From the NCBI GenBank assembly GCA_030146745.1, contig JASLBD010000096.1, forward strand, positions 1-6,939: 6,939 nt of DNA. The letters are read 5' to 3'. The notes below the pieces were generated by a model. That model was not told the origin of the DNA. It saw only the letters and a program-made list of their open reading frames with translations, and made no database searches. Below, piece after piece: positions 1-4,867 of the stretch (positions are counted from its first letter, which is position 1; the number at the start of each line of letters is the position of its first letter). Both the position numbers and the translations under genes were made by a program. Origin of the DNA: Allosphingosinicella sp. Lineage in GTDB: Bacteria; Pseudomonadota; Alphaproteobacteria; Sphingomonadales; Sphingomonadaceae.

Positions 1-44
1 TTTGCGTGCCGGCTTTCCGCCATGTGTCCCGGCGCGCGGCCCGC

Positions 45-68
45 CGGCCTCCGTCACGGCCGTTTTTT
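45..68 (+). terminator. Candidate plus-strand rho-independent terminator (weak)
   Basis: A 5-bp stem (CGGCC at 45-49 with GGCCG at 58-62) encloses an 8-nt loop and is followed directly by six T (63-68). That is the shape of an intrinsic terminator for transcription entering from the left. No plus-strand frame shows a stop codon before it, so any gene it serves would have to end before position 1, converging on the minus-strand block. The stem is short and the loop large, so the call is tentative. The rest of 1-207 shows no gene I can support; the only other pattern noted is a direct repeat GCAGGCAC at 179-186 and 199-206. Confidence 0.35.
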
Positions 69-207
69 ACTACCGCCGCCGCTCCGGTATTCGCCCCCTC
101 GCGGCCCCCGATATGGTCCGATTCCCGGAGCGTCGGCGGAAGAAATATCCTGCATTGCCGGAGGCCGTCGGACGCCGCGCAGGCACACTTGCCGGAAAGC
201 AGGCACG

Positions 208-234
208 AAAAAGCCCCGCCGTCTCCGGCGGGGC
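208..234 (-). terminator. Rho-independent terminator after the M23 peptidase gene
   Basis: On the minus strand a perfect 9-bp GC-rich stem (GCCCCGCCG / CGGCGGGGC, plus-strand 213-221 and 226-234) with a 4-nt loop is followed by five T (plus-strand A at 208-212). It lies about 30 nt past the stop codon of the M23 gene at 266. It is well placed to end the phhA-DUF455-M23 transcription unit, or an M23 transcript alone. Confidence 0.85.
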
Positions 235-265
235 CCTGGCCTCTCGGCTCACTCTTCGGGTTGGA

Positions 266-1207
266 TCAGTTCGCGGCGGCGGGGCCGCCGATGGCGATCC
301 GGCTGGCGGCGGCGGCGCGCTGCTGGACCGACTGCAGATAGCTGGTCGACTGAAGGAAGGGGACCGGGTTGACCGCCTTGCCGTCGATTCGGACCTCGTA
401 ATGGAGGTGGCTTCCGGTCGAGCGGCCGGTCGAGCCCATCAGGCCGATCATGTCGCCGCGCTTGACGCGCTGGCCGGCCCTGACGAGGGACTTGGAAAGG
501 TGGCCGTAGCGGGTCTGGATGCCGTGGCCGTGCTCGAGCTCGACGAGGTTGCCGTAGCCGCCGCTATTATATTCGGAGCGGCCCACCGTCGCGTCGGCGG
601 TGGCGTAGATCGGGGTTCCGATCGGGCCGGCGAGGTCGATCCCGGCGTGCATCGCGGCGCGGCCGCGGAAGGGATCGGAGCGGACCCCGTAGCCGGAGGT
701 GAAGTTGGTGCCGCGGACCGGTTCGGTCGACGGGATGGCGACGGTGCCCTGCTCGAGCTGGTCGAGCCTGGTCCAGCTGTTGAACAGCGCCTTGAAATTG
801 GGGTCGGCGGCGCGGACCGTCTCGACCGCCTCGAACGGACCGCCGGTTCCGGAATGGAGGCGACGCGGATCGAGGCCGAGGCGGCGGACTTCGCGGGCGG
901 TGATCTGGTAGCGGCGCTGGGCGGCTTCCTTGATCACGGCGACGTCGGCCTGCATCGCGGCGAGCTCGCGCTCCATGCGGGCGACGTCGGCGCTGGAAGG
1001 CGCGCTGGCGGCGCTGGCGAGCTGGGCGGCCGCGAAGAGCGACCACATGAGCAGCATGAAGGCGGCGAAGGCGGCCGAGGCCTGGACCCCGGAACCGACC
1101 CGGACCCGGCGCAAGGCCTTGCCGTCATGGAGAAAAATATCGCGCGGCTTGAACATCGTACGGAACATTCCGAAGCGCCCCGCATTGTTTGTCTTGGTCA
1201 GCACCAT
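266..1207 (-). CDS. M23 (LytM) family metallopeptidase, membrane-anchored
   Basis: This is a 313-residue predicted cell-wall endopeptidase of the M23/LytM family, whose members cut peptide cross-links in murein or activate amidases. Seen in sequence: a basic N-terminal cytoplasmic segment with PRDIFLHDGKALRR (~21-34), one hydrophobic transmembrane stretch (~43-66), and a short charged coiled-coil-like stretch (~72-98). A C-terminal LytM domain follows (~165-285). The zinc-site residues are present: H187-x3-D191 (HAGID), H236 (YGHLS) and the H267-x-H269 pair (SHLHYE), so it should be an active enzyme rather than a degenerate EnvC/NlpD-like activator. The topology places the domain in the periplasm. 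The chosen ATG at 1207 has GGGGAA about 4 nt upstream; an in-frame start at 1252 would add 15 residues across a hairpin, and an internal Met at residue 14 or 18 is also possible. The gene lies 135 nt after the DUF455 gene and is followed by a strong terminator. Family assignment is firm; the exact bond cut is unknown. Confidence 0.93.
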   Translation of the reverse strand: MVLTKTNNAGRFGMFRTMFKPRDIFLHDGKALRRVRVGSGVQASAAFAAFMLLMWSLFAAAQLASAASAPSSADVARMERELAAMQADVAVIKEAAQRRYQITAREVRRLGLDPRRLHSGTGGPFEAVETVRAADPNFKALFNSWTRLDQLEQGTVAIPSTEPVRGTNFTSGYGVRSDPFRGRAAMHAGIDLAGPIGTPIYATADATVGRSEYNSGGYGNLVELEHGHGIQTRYGHLSKSLVRAGQRVKRGDMIGLMGSTGRSTGSHLHYEVRIDGKAVNPVPFLQSTSYLQSVQQRAAAASRIAIGGPAAAN

Positions 1208-1220
1208 CAATTCCCCGACT

Positions 1221-1244
1221 GGCCGCCCCTTACTGGGCGCGGCC
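1221..1244 (-). other. Stem-loop in the 5' leader of the M23 gene
   Basis: In the minus-strand transcript GGCCGCGCCC (plus-strand 1244-1235) pairs with GGGGCGGCC (1229-1221) across a 5-nt loop (AGTAA), giving nine GC pairs with one bulged G. It ends a few nucleotides before the GGGGAA ribosome-binding stretch of the M23 gene. No T-run follows, so it is not a terminator. It may only shape the 5' end or stability of the mRNA. The surrounding gap (1208-1342) shows no convincing promoter. Confidence 0.4.
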
Positions 1245-1342
1245 ACGCACAAGCGCGACCGGAAGCATTTAAATCCAAGGCGGTTTCCGCCCCCTCGATG
1301 ACGTCAGGGAAGGCCCCCTCCGCGACGTGTGACCGGAGACTG

Positions 1343-2146
1343 TTAAACATCTCCTGCCACGGCAAGCGCCGTGTAGTAATCGCGGGACAGACCGGCTTCA
1401 TCGCGCGCCGAATCGTTGAATGGAGGCTTCAGAACGCCTCTGAAGTGGGCGCCGACCAATCGTTTCCAGCTCGAAACAGGCGCGATTCCGCGCGATTCAC
1501 AGCCCCATCGGAACCATTTCGAGCCCGCCGCGACATGCCTTATCTCGTCGCGGTAGATCCGGCCGAGGATCGCCGCCGAACGCGTGTCGCCGGCCGTCTC
1601 GAACCGGGCCACCGCCGCCGGAGTGACGTCGAGCCCGCGCGCCTCCAATACCATCGGAACGACCGCCAGGCGCGCGAGCGGGTCGCCGGCCGTTTCCGCC
1701 GCCGCTTCCCACAGGCCGTCATGGGCAGGCAGGTCGCCATAAGCCGAGCCGAGCGTTCGGAGGCGCCGGTCGAGCAGCGCGAAATGCATCGCCTCGTCGG
1801 CGCCGACCCCGAACCAGTCGTCGACGAAGGCCGGAGGGAAATCGCCGCCGAACCGGCCGGCCAGGTCGAAGGCGAGGTCGATCGCGGAGAATTCGATATG
1901 GGCGAGCGCGTGGAGCATCGCGATCCGCCCCCGCTCGGAGCCGCCGCGCCCGCGCTTGGGCATTTGCGAGGGCGGCAGCAGCTCCGGCCGGTCGGGCCGG
2001 GCCGGCGAGTCCGGCATTGCGAGGTCGAACGCATGCTCGAGCCCGCCGCGGCGCCAGGCCCGGGCGGCGGCGCGGGCGACGCGCACCTTGGCCTTCGGCT
2101 CGGCGGCGAGGAGGACGTTGCGGGCGGCCTGGGCGACGGTCGGCAT
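1343..2146 (-). CDS. Ferritin-like DUF455 family protein
   Basis: This 267-residue protein matches the DUF455 (PF04305) type of ferritin-like proteins, a family of uncharacterised carboxylate-bridged di-metal four-helix bundles distantly related to the tRNA hydroxylase MiaE. Seen in sequence: the expected ligand pattern, with AHIE (H83, E85), DEAMH (E118, H121), an isolated helix Glu in MVLEARGLD (E168), and DEIRH (E201, H204). Together these give the E / ExxH / E / ExxH set of a diiron centre. A Pro/Arg-rich segment (~45-72) precedes the bundle; no signal peptide or membrane segment is seen, so it is probably cytoplasmic. It starts 9 nt after the phhA stop codon, so the two are very likely co-transcribed and may be translationally coupled. 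Substrate and function are unknown; its placement downstream of a non-haem iron hydroxylase is suggestive only. Confidence 0.86.
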   Translation of the reverse strand: MPTVAQAARNVLLAAEPKAKVRVARAAARAWRRGGLEHAFDLAMPDSPARPDRPELLPPSQMPKRGRGGSERGRIAMLHALAHIEFSAIDLAFDLAGRFGGDFPPAFVDDWFGVGADEAMHFALLDRRLRTLGSAYGDLPAHDGLWEAAAETAGDPLARLAVVPMVLEARGLDVTPAAVARFETAGDTRSAAILGRIYRDEIRHVAAGSKWFRWGCESRGIAPVSSWKRLVGAHFRGVLKPPFNDSARDEAGLSRDYYTALAVAGDV

Positions 2147-2155
2147 CGCCCCGGC

Positions 2156-2944
2156 CTACAGCGCGTCGAAGCTTTCCTCCAGCCGGTCGAGGTCGATCCC
2201 GGCCCGAAGCGTATCGAGCCCGTCCACCACGAAATAGCGCGGCTGGAACGTGTCGGAGCGATAGGGGGTGCGGATCACGCGCTCGAGGTCGAAGGGCAGC
2301 CGCTCCGGCCGGGCGCTGTCGAGCGCATAGGCGGCCTCGCCGAAGCTCGAGGCGAGGCCGGCGCCGTAGAGCTTGAGCGCCCCTTCCTCCCACGCCATTC
2401 CGAACTCGACGGTGAACCAGTAGAGGCGCGAGAAGATCGCGACCCGGTCCTTGGCGACCGCCTTCAGCCCTTCCTCGCCGAGCCGCTGCATGAAGTCGGC
2501 GAACCAGCGGTCGGCGAGCATCGGGACATGTCCGAACACGTCGTGAAAAACGTCCGGCTCCTCGAGATAGTCGAGGCTGGAGGCCGGGCGGATGAAGTTG
2601 CCCGCGGGGAACTGGCGGCGGGCGAGGTGGGCGAAGAAGATTTCGTCCGGAAGCAGGCCCGGCACCGGCACCACCGTCCATCCCGAGCGGGGAAACAGCC
2701 TCTCGTTCAGTTCGTCGAAGTCGGGAATGCCCGACCGCGACAGCAGCAGGGAGTCGAGCCCCTTCTCGAACGCCGCGACGGCGCGGCCGGCGAGCTTGCG
2801 GCGCTGCCGGGCATAGAGAATGTCCCAGACCCGATGCTCCTCGGCCCCGAACCGATCCCAGTTCTGGGGGATCGTCCAGTCCTCGGCCGTGCCCGGCGGA
2901 CGGGCCGGCGGCGGCGGTAGGGTCTCGGTAAAATCGGTGAACAT
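2156..2944 (-). CDS. phhA: Phenylalanine 4-monooxygenase (phenylalanine hydroxylase)
   Basis: Converts L-phenylalanine to L-tyrosine with O2 and a tetrahydropterin cofactor, in the cytoplasm. The 262-residue protein is the short bacterial form: catalytic domain only, with no ACT regulatory domain. Seen in sequence: the aromatic amino acid hydroxylase signature PDVFHDVFGHVP (~130-141), which supplies iron ligands H134 and H139, and the third ligand E180 in YWFTVEFG. Family motifs FPAGNFIRP (~112-120) and DTFQPRYFVV (~231-240) are also intact. The start at 2944 is preferred over an in-frame ATG at 2962 because GGAGAG lies 8 nt before it. The 2962 ATG lies upstream of that ribosome-binding site, one nucleotide after the T-run of a terminator hairpin. 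The gene is preceded by a Tyr-rich leader peptide and that terminator, so expression is probably controlled by attenuation (see separate entries). It is followed after 9 nt by the DUF455 gene. Identification is very secure. Confidence 0.96.
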   Translation of the reverse strand: MFTDFTETLPPPPARPPGTAEDWTIPQNWDRFGAEEHRVWDILYARQRRKLAGRAVAAFEKGLDSLLLSRSGIPDFDELNERLFPRSGWTVVPVPGLLPDEIFFAHLARRQFPAGNFIRPASSLDYLEEPDVFHDVFGHVPMLADRWFADFMQRLGEEGLKAVAKDRVAIFSRLYWFTVEFGMAWEEGALKLYGAGLASSFGEAAYALDSARPERLPFDLERVIRTPYRSDTFQPRYFVVDGLDTLRAGIDLDRLEESFDAL

Positions 2945-2963
2945 CTTGGGGTCTCTCCACATG

Positions 2964-2992
2964 AAAAACCCCGCCCGGAGGTCCGGACGGGG
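2964..2992 (-). terminator. Leader terminator (attenuator) upstream of phhA
   Basis: On the minus strand CCCCGTCCGG (2992-2983) pairs with CCGGGCGGGG (2978-2969) across the loop ACCT. All ten positions pair in RNA, with one U-G wobble, and the stem is followed by five T (2968-2964). It ends about 20 nt upstream of the phhA ATG and downstream of the leader peptide. A complete intrinsic terminator here cannot be the end of a normal gene unless phhA has a separate promoter in the remaining few nucleotides, which is not possible. It is best read as an attenuator deciding read-through into phhA. Confidence 0.87.
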
Positions 2993-3041
2993 TCGGTTGA
3001 GCTGAGGCTTGTTAAGCGCGCGCTATTCCGGTCCCGCCCGA
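2983..3041 (-). promoter_or_regulatory. Predicted antiterminator pairing in the phhA leader
   Basis: The RNA segment UCGGGCGGGACCGG (minus strand 3041-3028), which begins 8 nt after the Tyr codons, can pair with CCGACCCCGUCCGG (2996-2983). This gives nine consecutive pairs (two G-U), a 2x2 internal loop, and three more GC pairs. The second strand contains the whole 5' arm of the terminator, so the two structures exclude each other. A ribosome waiting on the Tyr codons would leave 3041-3028 mostly free (antiterminator forms). A ribosome reaching the stop codon at 3025-3023 would cover it (terminator forms). The upstream segment UCCGCC (3079-3074) could pair with GGCGGG (3038-3033) when the leader is untranslated. 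This was worked out by hand; no folding energy was computed. Confidence 0.58.
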
Positions 3042-3115
3042 GCGATTCCGTAATAATAATAGCTGGAAGCCGCGGCGGAGATCGTCGCGTTCGTCAAAGC
3101 GGCGGAGGCGCGCAT
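3023..3115 (-). CDS. Tyr-rich leader peptide of the phhA attenuator
   Basis: A 30-residue open frame, too short for usual gene calling, begins MRASAALTN, runs through an Ala/Ser stretch, then has SSYYYYGIARAGPE before a TAG stop. The four consecutive tyrosine codons (TAT TAT TAT TAC, 3061-3050) are the notable feature. The ATG at 3115 has AAGGA 8 nt upstream. An in-frame ATG at 3124 would add three residues (MKP), but its AAGG abuts the start codon, so 3115 is preferred unless the transcript is leaderless. It lies between the RNase Z-like gene and phhA, and its stop codon is about 30 nt before the terminator stem, as in known amino acid leader peptides. By analogy, its translation rate would report charged tRNA-Tyr. 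No other function is expected of the peptide. The reading is supported by position, codon run and the downstream RNA structures, not by homology. Confidence 0.72.
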   Translation of the reverse strand: MRASAALTNATISAAASSYYYYGIARAGPE

Positions 3116-3154
3116 CGGCTTCATCCTTCGAAAGCTGACCTACAAATGCCGGTT

Positions 3155-3160
3155 TGTCAA
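3155..3160 (-). promoter_or_regulatory. Possible -35 element for the phhA leader transcript
   Basis: A perfect TTGACA hexamer on the minus strand overlaps the TGA stop codon of the upstream gene. A good -10 hexamer is not visible at 16-18 nt: the sequence there is TCAGCTTT. If it works, transcription would start near 3125, giving a very short 5' end before the leader peptide. An imperfect dyad ACAAA-N6-TTTGT (3142-3157) overlaps it and could be an operator, though five-base arms can occur by chance. The alternative is that the leader is reached by read-through from bcp and the RNase Z-like gene. Confidence 0.3.
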
Positions 3161-4152
3161 CGCGCGGCCGGGCCTTGCGTGAACGCCGCTTCCACCTCCG
3201 CCAGCATCCTCGCCTCCTCGCCTTCGTAGCGCGGCGAGAAGTGGAAAGGCTCGAGCCGCCGGACGCCCGCCGCCCGGGCGATCTCGCCGGCCGCCCGGGT
3301 GGTGAGATGCGCCCGCTCCCGCGCCTGCGCCGAATCGGCGACGGCGAAGCAGGATTCGAGGAAGAAGAGGTCGGCGCCCCGGGCGAGTTCGGCGATGGCG
3401 GCGCGGTTGCCCGGCGAATCGGCCACGTCGGTGACGTAGGCGAGCTTCTGCCCCGGACCGACGCTGACCAGCCCGCGCAGCTCCCCGAGGACCGAGCGCC
3501 CCGCGGGAGTCTCCACCGGCCATTCGTCCGGCCGCCCCTCGAGGATCGCCCGTTTCAGCGCCTGGAGCCAGGGTCCGGCCGTCAGGCCGCGAGCGTCCAC
3601 GCGATTCTTCCAGACGTTGACGTTAGCCGGCTCGGCGACGGCGAAGCCGACGGAAGGCCCGTGATGCTCTAGAATCGCGGCCCGGACGGCGAAGCCGTCG
3701 CCGGTCGCGACCAGCCCCCCGTCGGCGAGCCCGTCGCCGAGCTCCTCCCGGTCGAAGGCGCGCTTGAAGCGGAAGCGCGCCGAGCGGGTGCGGCCGTCGC
3801 CGCCGAGCTCCGTCACCTCGAAGACGAGATCGGCCGCATAGCGTTCGACCAGATCCCATTCGTAAGCCTGGAGCTTGTGCCAGACCCGGTCGGCGAAGCC
3901 CGCCGGCCCGACCATCCGGATCGTCTTGTCGCGGCCGATATTGACCCGGAGCAAGGCGTCGAAGCCGACGAAATGATCCATATGCGCATGGGTGACGAAG
4001 ACGTGCGTGACCCGCAGCAGGTCGCGGGCACCGAGCGGCGAAAGGTCGCCCAGATCGAAGAGCAGGGCCTCGCGCCGGTGAAGCATCCCGACGAAGAGAC
4101 CGGGATCGCCGAAGCGGCCGTTGACGAGGCGCGGATGGAGGTTGGGGCGCAT
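3157..4152 (-). CDS. RNase Z-like metallo-beta-lactamase-fold hydrolase
   Basis: This 331-residue cytoplasmic protein is of the metallo-beta-lactamase fold and resembles RNase Z/ElaC (COG1234), the endonuclease that trims tRNA 3' ends. Seen in sequence: the zinc motif HAHMDH (H55, H57, D59, H60), a His pair in ILEHHGPSVGF (H163/H164), YVTDVADS (D242), and the C-terminal RNase Z-type block AHLTTRAAGEIARAAG (H282) followed by EPFHFSPRYEG (H304). All metal ligands expected for two zincs are present. The central GLTAGPWLQALKRAI (~189-203) also matches RNase Z proteins. The N-terminus lacks the usual short RNase Z opening, and the flexible exosite arm is not obvious, so true tRNA processing is likely but not proven; another phosphodiesterase activity is possible. 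The ATG at 4152 was chosen over an upstream in-frame start (4227) because it lies 8 nt after the bcp stop codon and starts the conserved part. It probably forms an operon with bcp. Confidence 0.88.
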   Translation of the reverse strand: MRPNLHPRLVNGRFGDPGLFVGMLHRREALLFDLGDLSPLGARDLLRVTHVFVTHAHMDHFVGFDALLRVNIGRDKTIRMVGPAGFADRVWHKLQAYEWDLVERYAADLVFEVTELGGDGRTRSARFRFKRAFDREELGDGLADGGLVATGDGFAVRAAILEHHGPSVGFAVAEPANVNVWKNRVDARGLTAGPWLQALKRAILEGRPDEWPVETPAGRSVLGELRGLVSVGPGQKLAYVTDVADSPGNRAAIAELARGADLFFLESCFAVADSAQARERAHLTTRAAGEIARAAGVRRLEPFHFSPRYEGEEARMLAEVEAAFTQGPAAR

Positions 4153-4160
4153 CGCCCCGG

Positions 4161-4625
4161 CTATGGCAGCTCGCGGGCGGCGGCGAGCACTTCCTCGGCA
4201 TGCCCCGGCACCTTCACCTTGCGCCACACCCTCTTCACGACGCCGTCGCGGTCGACGAGGAAGGTGGCGCGCTCGATGCCCATATATTTTCGGCCGTACA
4301 TGCTCTTCTCCACCCAGGTCCCGAACGCCTCGCAGGCGGAGCCGTCGGAGTCGGTGGCGAGGGGAATTTTGAGGCCGAATTTCTCGATGAACTTCACATG
4401 CTTTTTGGCATCGTCCTTCGACACTCCGAGGATCCAGGTGCCGGCATTCTTGAACTCGTCGGCGAGCGCGGTGAAGGCCTGCGCCTCGGCGGTGCAGCCC
4501 GAAGTGTCGTCCTTGGGGTAGAAATAGATCACCAGCTTCTGGCCGCCGAAATCGGCCGGGCTGATCGCCTTGCCGTCGATGCTCGCCAGCTTCACGTCCG
4601 GAACCTTGTCGCCTTCGCTCAGCAT
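4161..4625 (-). CDS. bcp: Thioredoxin-dependent thiol peroxidase (peroxiredoxin Q/BCP)
   Basis: This 154-residue peroxiredoxin of the BCP/PrxQ class reduces H2O2 and organic hydroperoxides in the cytoplasm using thioredoxin or a similar donor. Seen in sequence: the active-site pattern P37-KDD-T41-SG-C44 in YFYPKDDTSGCTAEAQ, the family segment EKSMYGRKYMGIERATFLVD (~106-125), and full family length. The resolving cysteine found five residues after the catalytic one in E. coli BCP is absent (Q49 here). The only other cysteine is C98, so it may work as a 1-Cys enzyme or use C98. The start is well supported by GGAGAG 6 nt upstream of the ATG. A palindromic repeat ends only 19 nt upstream of the ATG, so any bcp promoter lies in or beyond that repeat. 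The RNase Z-like gene follows 8 nt after its stop codon. Confidence 0.96.
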   Translation of the reverse strand: MLSEGDKVPDVKLASIDGKAISPADFGGQKLVIYFYPKDDTSGCTAEAQAFTALADEFKNAGTWILGVSKDDAKKHVKFIEKFGLKIPLATDSDGSACEAFGTWVEKSMYGRKYMGIERATFLVDRDGVVKRVWRKVKVPGHAEEVLAAARELP

Positions 4626-4644
4626 TTTTCGCTCTCCGTTAGGT

Positions 4645-4728
4645 CGTCACCCTGAACCTGTTTCAGGGTCCAGGCCTCCACCCGCACCGCTGCTCGAAAC
4701 TGGATGCTGAAACAAGTTCAGCATGACG
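4645..4728. repeat. Compound palindromic intergenic repeat (type A, CCCTGAA)
   Basis: Two inverted arms of about 28 bp (4645-4672 and 4701-4728) start and end with CGTCA / TGACG and differ at only a few positions. Each arm is itself a small palindrome: CCCTGAA..TTCAGGG on the left and TGCTGAA..TTCAGCA on the right. Where the arms differ, the change is matched within each small hairpin, so both the outer and the inner foldings are kept. Minus-strand translation gives HAELVSAS, a chance peptide I recognise from misannotated repeats in many alphaproteobacterial genomes. It is probably a REP/MITE-like element with no coding function. It would form the 5' untranslated region of bcp in any transcript coming from upstream. 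Confidence 0.85.
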
Positions 4729-4754
4729 GTAGAGCGCGGGCATTAAGTTTGAAT

Positions 4755-4839
4755 CGTCATCCCGGACTTGATCCGGGACCCACCTTCTTGCGCCACCGCA
4801 CGAAAGAAAGGTGGATGCCGGATCAAGTCCGGCCTGACG
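4755..4839. repeat. Compound palindromic intergenic repeat (type B, CCCGGA)
   Basis: Two inverted arms of about 31 bp (4755-4786 and 4808-4839) again carry CGTCA / TGACG at the outer ends. Inner palindromes are CCCGGA..TCCGGG on the left and GCCGGAT..ATCCGGC-type on the right. The loop of ~21 nt is CG-rich. Its layout is the same as that of the repeat 26 nt away, but the hairpin sequence is different. Minus-strand translation yields WVPDQVRDD and AGLDPAS, again familiar spurious peptides from sphingomonad and other alphaproteobacterial repeats. With its neighbour it fills most of the 242-nt glnE-bcp gap and may act as a transcript end or RNA-stability barrier for glnE. No clear T-tailed terminator or promoter is visible in the remaining intergenic bases. 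Confidence 0.88.
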
Positions 4840-4867
4840 AGACTGTGCAGATTTAGCGCCCGCCGCT

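Noticed and set aside
70..252. A 60-codon minus-strand frame after the M23 gene
   Set aside because: It runs through the strong terminator hairpin at 208-234, is Arg-rich without motifs, and has no ribosome-binding site. Treated as non-coding.
1279..1291. Hairpin GGCGG-AAA-CCGCC as a terminator after the DUF455 gene
   Set aside because: The stem is only five pairs and the following bases (TTGGATTT) are not a proper T-run; kept only as a minor structural note.
2..2920. A 972-codon plus-strand open frame opposite the M23, DUF455 and phhA genes
   Set aside because: Its translation has no recognisable domain and is low-complexity Gly/Ala/Arg/Glu/Asp. It is a mirror of GC-rich coding sequence on the minus strand, where three clear protein families are encoded.
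1719..2960. A 413-codon minus-strand frame overlapping phhA and DUF455
   Set aside because: Arg/Pro/Ala-rich out-of-frame shadow; the other frame gives intact phenylalanine hydroxylase and DUF455 motifs.
2960..2962. Upstream ATG for phhA at 2962
   Set aside because: It directly follows the terminator T-run with no ribosome-binding site, whereas the ATG at 2944 has GGAGAG at good spacing.
4729..4754. Possible bcp promoter between the two repeats (TTCAAA ... TACCGT on the minus strand)
   Set aside because: Both hexamers match the consensus poorly, and the AT-richer patch is too short to call.
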